Positions 60,201 through 64,000 of a stretch of 64,000 nucleotides of DNA are shown here, piece by piece (within the stretch, counting starts at the first letter, position 1; each line of letters starts with the position of its first letter). This stretch comes from Calamus simplicifolius (lineage: Eukaryota > Streptophyta > Magnoliopsida > Arecales > Arecaceae): positions 187,347 through 251,346 of the forward strand of contig UESW01005070.1 in the NCBI GenBank assembly GCA_900491605.1, given 5' to 3'. The notes beneath the pieces are model-generated. The model ran no database searches and had not been told where the DNA came from. It was given only the letters and a program-made list of their open reading frames with translations. Made by a program: the position numbers and the translations under genes.

Positions 60201-62368
60201 ACTGCTGTCCAAAGGGTGGCCATGAAATCTCTTATCAACACATGATATGAACTTTGGGCTCTATCCTTTCTAAGTTCGATTTTGAATATTGCACTGCTAT
60301 ATTCATGGTATATCATCTTGTTACACCGATAAAAATCGACAATGCTTGATGTAGGTTGATATGCATGTCTTTCAAGAAATGCAAGGTATTTACCATTTTG
60401 ACACCCTACTATATGATACTTTGATGCATAATATTATGAAATATGAAGAGATTCTAACCTTTGCTATATGTGCAAATCACTTTATTCATGTTATCATGGC
60501 TGTCCACCATTTGATGGATGTAGTGAAGTCGTCAAGGCATAAGCAGAAGATAAGGAAAATGAGTTGATGTTGCTTTTAACTTGTCCACATCAAATGGGTA
60601 AGTTGTTTCGCCAACATATAACAGCAAATATACATGAAAGATACATAAGTGGAAACAAATACATGGTATCACATTACCAATTAGTATAGGGACAGCCAAA
60701 GTTGGAAGTAAATTTCCTAGCGATTCCATGGCCCTCAACATACATCTACAATCTCTTTCTTATGTTTGAACTGATCTAGGGCAATATATAGGTCAATATT
60801 AATACTATCTACATTAATATTAGGTCAAAATTATTGTCATTTGGTAATGTCCATCATTTACATGTAAGCAGCTTGGTTGATTATCATAGTAATAAACAGA
60901 GCATTCTCATAAACATGGTTCTAGTGATTAGTAAGTAGCCTGTAGGTTAAATTAGTACCTAGTGATGTACAATGTAAGCATGCATCATATATATCACAAG
61001 TCAATGGTCAAGGAACTTGCTTGATTTATTTGTGCATGACATCTCAAGAGCCAAATCTTCCACCCTATCTTAATTTACATTACAGCTGTAATACTAAAAG
61101 TTAGGATGCTTTCTGACTGCCCTCATTCGGTTGATGTATGAGGAATGTAAAAGAAGCAATGAAGGAAGCAGTGTTGCTGAAAATGTAGGCTTTGAGAAAC
61201 TTCATATATCATTATAAAAAATTAAAAATGACGCAACAGAAAAGTAGTAGTTTCAAAGATGTGCATTAGACAATAATGAGATCAGATTTAAAACTATAGG
61301 TGAATTTTAGAAATCAAGAGAAAGCTATGAAACGTAAAGTTTGCAAATATGTCTCTTGTTGATATAATGAAGCTAGAATTAAGAGACAAGTCCAACAAAA
61401 CCTGACACTGTTTAGGTTGGATGACTTATAAGTAAGTCATACTTACAAAAAATTAAAATGGGAAACATGACCGACAATAAAGGAAAGAGGAATGGTAAGC
61501 AGCATACCTGAGTTCCGCTTCCATTATCACTTCCATCCCTAACATTCAAGCCAATGCTTCCATTGTCGTTGTCATCATTGCTGCCACTATAATTGTCAGA
61601 AGCATCAGCACTCTTTGACTTTGAAATTTTTTGGGTTTGGATGCCACTTTCACTACCACTGGACTGAGATATAACAATAAAGTAACACATTTAGAGGAGG
61701 AAAATAAAAACAAATAATCAAAAACAAAAAATAAAATAGAATTGAAAAAGAAGAAAACAAATGCAGAAATTTGATGGATGAAAATTTTGACAATAACATG
61801 ATCTAATCAAGAGCATTTGCTGAACCCGAAGACACTACAAAGAAACATGAATGACCTTAGCCTATGCGCTAGCACAGAAAACAATTTTTAAAAAAAATCT
61901 GAACAGTACACGATAGAAACTTACACTGTGATATCTCCTCCAGACATGCTGCCAAAGGTTTTTAGCTCATTCTTGCGAATTGGTTTCACTAAAAAGTCAA
62001 CTGCACCTTTCGACAAACATGCAAAGACTGTACTCATAGAATCATTTGATGACATCACTGCACACAAAAAAGCTCATCAGGTGTAGCAGTTAAAAGTACC
62101 AAAGTTAAATATTTTTAAAAACCATAATTTAAGATCTCATATTCTCATTTGAAAGAAACATAGTTTAAAATCTGATGTAGAAAACTGATGTAGGATGGGT
62201 ACTCACTGATAACAGGAATATTCTTGCGAGTTTTGTGGCTCATGATCTTGCTTAGAAGACCAATGCCAGATAAACACGGCATGACTACCTCAGTCAAGAC
62301 AAGGTCAATATGATTTGTAAGATCTTCTAAGATTTTCCATGCTTGCAAACCATTTGCAATAGCAGTAA
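51021..62368 (-). CDS. PRR37: Pseudo-response regulator, PRR7/PRR37/PRR73 clade (5' partial)
   Basis: A circadian-clock pseudo-response regulator; family members are nuclear repressors that set clock phase and photoperiodic flowering. Visible exons (minus): 62,207-62,368; 61,925-62,057; 61,508-61,663; 52,954-53,137; 52,388-52,877; 51,492-52,296; 51,021-51,128. All boundaries are GT-AG and every phase fits except exon 61,925-62,057, which is one base short. The receiver part has HIDLVLTEVVMPCLSGIG (Glu replacing the phospho-acceptor Asp, the pseudo-receiver hallmark) and LVKPIRKNELK. After it come an Asn/Ser/Asp-rich linker, SSWTKRAVEVDSP, ELPYLELSLKRLR, a His-rich tract and the CCT domain (QREAALKKFRQKRKERNFGKK plus VRYQSRKRLAEQRPRVRG). 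About 680 codons are visible; the family is usually 700-800, so the N-terminal exon(s) lie right of the window. PRR37 and PRR73 cannot be separated without a tree. Confidence 0.95.
52762..52875 (-). repeat. PRR37: In-frame 57 bp tandem duplication in PRR
   Basis: Two consecutive copies encode DFMGKDLEIGVPRNPDTKY and DFMGKDLEIGVPRNPDTQY. The DNA copies differ at only a couple of positions, so the duplication is young. Other PRR37-type proteins have a single MGKDLEIGVPR segment here. It starts two codons into the exon and does not disturb the frame. Confidence 0.95.
54119..54200 (+). mobile_element. Possible tRNA-derived SINE head
   Basis: The segment has a box-A-like TAGGGCCCAATGG with following TTAGC and, ~35 bases later, a box-B-like GGTTCAGGGTTTAAACCC, the spacing of an RNA polymerase III internal promoter. 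It is followed by tacata repeats and a long (TA)n. It does not fold as a full tRNA and has no acceptor end, so a SINE relic fits better than a tRNA gene. Confidence 0.35.
54215..54299. repeat. (CATA)n-(TA)n-(GA)n-(G)n compound microsatellite
   Basis: tacatacata is followed by about 25 TA units, then about eight GA units and nine Gs. Confidence 0.97.
54268..54448. repeat. Short fold-back around the microsatellite
   Basis: tatatagagagagag ... gacttggctac (to 54,313) is matched in inverse orientation by gtagccaagtctctctctct...tatata at 54,420-54,448. The loop is about 105 bases and includes the palindrome ctacattcgaatgtag at its right edge. It may be a small MITE. Confidence 0.6.
56954..56998 (+). 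mobile_element. RTE LINE 3' tail fragment
   Basis: The string aagctgaccccaactagttt gggattaaggttttgttgt is the characteristic 3' end of plant RTE elements (the ADPNxLG-type C-terminus followed by a TTGTTG tail). Only the last ~45 bases are clear. Confidence 0.6.
57480..57640 (+). pseudogene. Possible Ty3/gypsy gag scrap
   Basis: One plus frame reads DDPMFYKYHRTIGNNLKECF followed by VFK, resembling the Y-x-x-YHR-x-x-G-H-x-x-x-x-C-x-x-L/F-K motif near the end of plant gypsy gag. Stops follow soon and no protease was identified. The ORF at 57,743-58,021 downstream gives no further match. Confidence 0.35.
58470..59965 (+). pseudogene. hAT transposase relic (DUF659 type)
   Basis: Scattered plus-strand frames follow the order of a plant hAT/DUF659 transposase: BED-finger-like RLKRHMTDGYPDVNMC (58,525-58,575), KIRKAMRD (58,733), AANIVRNTY-like sequence (59,090), EKQHNMQIIIDND with YKVAEELL (59,430-59,490), CINLML (59,530), LALMRRHTGREILRPVVTQF (59,645-59,705), and IVKAITSLYRVLRAMDSEVK (59,872-59,935). 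The family reading would be VQIVTDN, HCIDLML, TGREILRPGVTRF and VKVLRLVD. More than ten stops and frameshifts show long decay. It is antisense to the PRR gene, inside its large intron. Confidence 0.72.
61925..62057 (-). other. PRR37: PRR exon with one-base frameshift in receiver domain
   Basis: The exon reads MSSNDSMSTVFACLSKGAVD then KPIRKNELK, but afterwards runs TFGSMSGGDITV and a TAA that overlaps the donor. The A run in ctaaaaacctttgg (about 61,963-61,976) has five As; six would give the family sequence NLWQHVWRRYHS and would make the exon 134 bases, restoring phase with the following exon (SSGSESGIQ). As written, the spliced frame continues out of phase and stops within the next exon, before the CCT domain. 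Confidence 0.88.
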
Positions 62369-64000
62369 CTGCCAAAGGATGAAGATCAGTCAAAAGTGAA
62401 TGTAATTAATTAGAAGATTGGATGCAAGAAATCTACATAACATAGTTTATATTTTTGATAATTGTTAAAGTCCAAGTTTAGTTAACTTTTATGCTTTGAG
62501 ATTGGCCTTCCTTTAGTCTCTCATAACATGTGGTACGACAATAAATAGTTACCTTTTCTTTACCAAGTCATTTATTTTTAATATATCATTGCTCATTCAT
62601 GCTTACTTTTGATTTAATATTGAGAAACCTTGATGAATCTCTTTGCACCATGGCTCCATATTTACCAATTTTGATTTTATTTTTGGAGAAAAAGAGATCC
62701 AATTATCTACTTCAAAATTTGAAAATATCTAATCCAAGAGCACTATAATTATCTAGTTCAAAATTTAAAAATGCAAAATCCAAGACTCAAATCTAAAAGT
62801 GATCATTAGAGAGTCTCAATTCTCTACTTTGATAGAAGGTGAGACCAAATATAGATACCATATGGTGTGGTTTGATCTCAACATGATGCAAAGATTAAGG
62901 GTTTATAATGGGGGAAGATGAATGTTAGGTATTCAACAAGGGAGGGTGGGTGTTTTAAATGGTATATAATTACAGAACCATATAGTAGGTATCTATATCT
63001 GGTTTCACCTTCCATCAAAGTAGAGAATTGAGGCTTGCTCTAATGATCACATTTCTTTCCCTAATAATAAGAGCTTTTAAATTTGAGTTTTAGATTATGC
63101 ATTTCTGAGTAAGCATGAATGGACAACAAAAATAAGTAATCTAATACATACATATATTTTACATAAAAATAAAATGATTTGCACAAGAAAAGTTAGCTAT
63201 TAATTATTATATCATATGTTATGAGAAAATAAAAGAAGGCCAATCTTAATTATTTCTTAGCCTAAATTCAATTCATGCTAAGTGGCATTCAAACCTTATC
63301 ACCCTACACTTTTTCATATCAAACCAGCTTAGCCAACACACTAGCTGACAAAATTTTTGTTATATTATTTTTCATATTTTAATAGTTGAAGGCTATAAAA
63401 TAGGACCATTTGACAATTTGGCCACTAGAGTCTTGGCTGTGAAATTTCTTATCCTTGATTCCTGTGAGGTCTTATGTGGTTGGATGAATCTTGGGTGACA
63501 AAATTAAATCCATATTGACAAGCCTCTTCTTCTTATCTTGTCCTAAGGTAGATCCAAAGCCCATTTGCACATTCTCCTATAAATGAAAGACACCTTTTTG
63601 AGAGATTTACCATCCCACATCCCATTTTAGCATATTAGAAGTATCTGCAACGTGGGTCCAGTGATCGCTGAGGCTTTTTCACAAAATGAATGGCCTTTTG
63701 ATTTATTGCATGGTCAATCTTTGGAAATCATATCCCAAGTATGGAAAATAAATCAATGTTGTTAAAAGCACTAGACGTATTTAAACACAAAGGGCTCTTG
63801 AAGCCTAGGCGTAAAGCACAAAGCACAAGCATGTGCCTGGGCAAAGTAAGATGCATATTTTTGAAATAAATGATAGAATAATTTATATAAGTAGGATTTA
63901 TAACATATAATAAAAAAACCTAAAAAAATCATAATATTAATATTTGAATCTATTAGCTCAATGAAAAGCCTCCCTTTTCTCAGCTGAAATATGTAGTCTC
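62369..64000 (-). other. PRR37: PRR intron reaching past the window edge
   Basis: Upstream of the exon starting VTAIANGLQ there is no further receiver exon (no LVLLVE/DDS motif) before the window ends, so this intron is at least 1.6 kb. It contains the fold-back element below. At 63,770-63,850 a stretch with gcctaggcgtaaagcacaaa resembles a dispersed plant repeat whose core is aggcgcaaggcgc. Confidence 0.7.
62594..63121. mobile_element. Fold-back element (MITE-like) in PRR intron
   Basis: The ends cattcatgcttact (62,594-62,607) and agtaagcatgaatg (63,108-63,121) are perfect inverted repeats. Inner arms 62,771-62,862 and 62,967-63,095 also pair: gatcattagag, ctcaattctctactttgat and aaggtgagaccaaatatagat have close inverse partners. 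The whole 528 base unit could fold on itself. No transposase and no clear target duplication were seen. Confidence 0.65.

Larger units (their letters stand above)
53138..61507 (-). other. PRR37: 8.4 kb PRR intron rich in transposon relics
   Basis: It lies between the linker exon ending GSGTQ (donor CAG|GTATGC) and the exon starting SSWTKRAVE (acceptor CTTGCAG), which are adjacent in the protein. It contains a tRNA-like SINE candidate, a TA microsatellite, a short fold-back, an RTE tail, a possible gypsy gag scrap and a hAT transposase relic. Stretches 53,138-54,110, 54,450-56,940 and 59,970-61,507 hold nothing I recognise. Confidence 0.85.

Overview
The window is nuclear DNA from a flowering plant, most likely a monocot. 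It contains one clear host gene, a pseudo-response regulator of the PRR7/PRR37/PRR73 clade with GT-AG introns, in a sea of plant transposable elements (LTR retrotransposons, an L1-type LINE with RNase H, RTE tails, a hAT relic and fold-back elements). The PRR variant and the repeat style suggest a non-grass monocot, possibly a palm; that is a guess. There are no prokaryotic genes, rRNA genes or CRISPR arrays. LAYOUT: 1-10,100 is a GC-rich tandem LTR array (LTR end, internal, LTR, internal, LTR; minus strand) filled with minisatellites. 11,006-15,269 is a 5'-truncated LINE (minus) with a poly(A) tail and a ~19 bp target-site duplication. 15,477-16,246 is a Mutator-like fold-back element carrying a palindromic GTTCGGCC cluster. 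17,548-19,038 holds a weak two-exon gene candidate (plus) whose intron contains a perfect 130 bp inverted repeat. 19,522-44,494 is a tandem segmental duplication: unit 1 of 10.5 kb and unit 2 of 14.5 kb. The length difference is explained almost exactly by one LTR-element insertion, flanked by the same CAATG in both units, that is a solo LTR in unit 1 and a complete LTR-internal-LTR element in unit 2. The duplication breakpoint lies inside a Ty1/copia element, so unit 1 has a truncated copia and unit 2 the complete one (41,162-47,511, TTGGG duplication, initiator-Met primer site). 47,517-51,020 is unannotated downstream sequence. 51,021-62,368 is the PRR gene on the minus strand; its first exon(s) lie beyond the right edge. 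THE GENE: seven visible exons encode most of the pseudo-receiver domain (Glu in place of the phospho-acceptor Asp), the acidic Ser/Asn-rich linker, the variable middle with a His-rich tract, and a complete CCT domain split by an intron. Two features stand out: one base is missing from an A run near the end of the receiver domain, which puts the downstream exons out of frame as written, and an in-frame 57 bp tandem duplication repeats 19 residues. An 8.4 kb intron separates the receiver half from the rest and holds a hAT transposase relic, a possible gypsy gag scrap, an RTE tail and a tRNA-like SINE candidate. HOW IT FITS TOGETHER: only the PRR gene has an evident host role (circadian clock and photoperiod output). 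Everything else records successive insertion, LTR recombination, tandem duplication and decay. The many long open frames in the GC-rich repeats on both strands are compositional artefacts.
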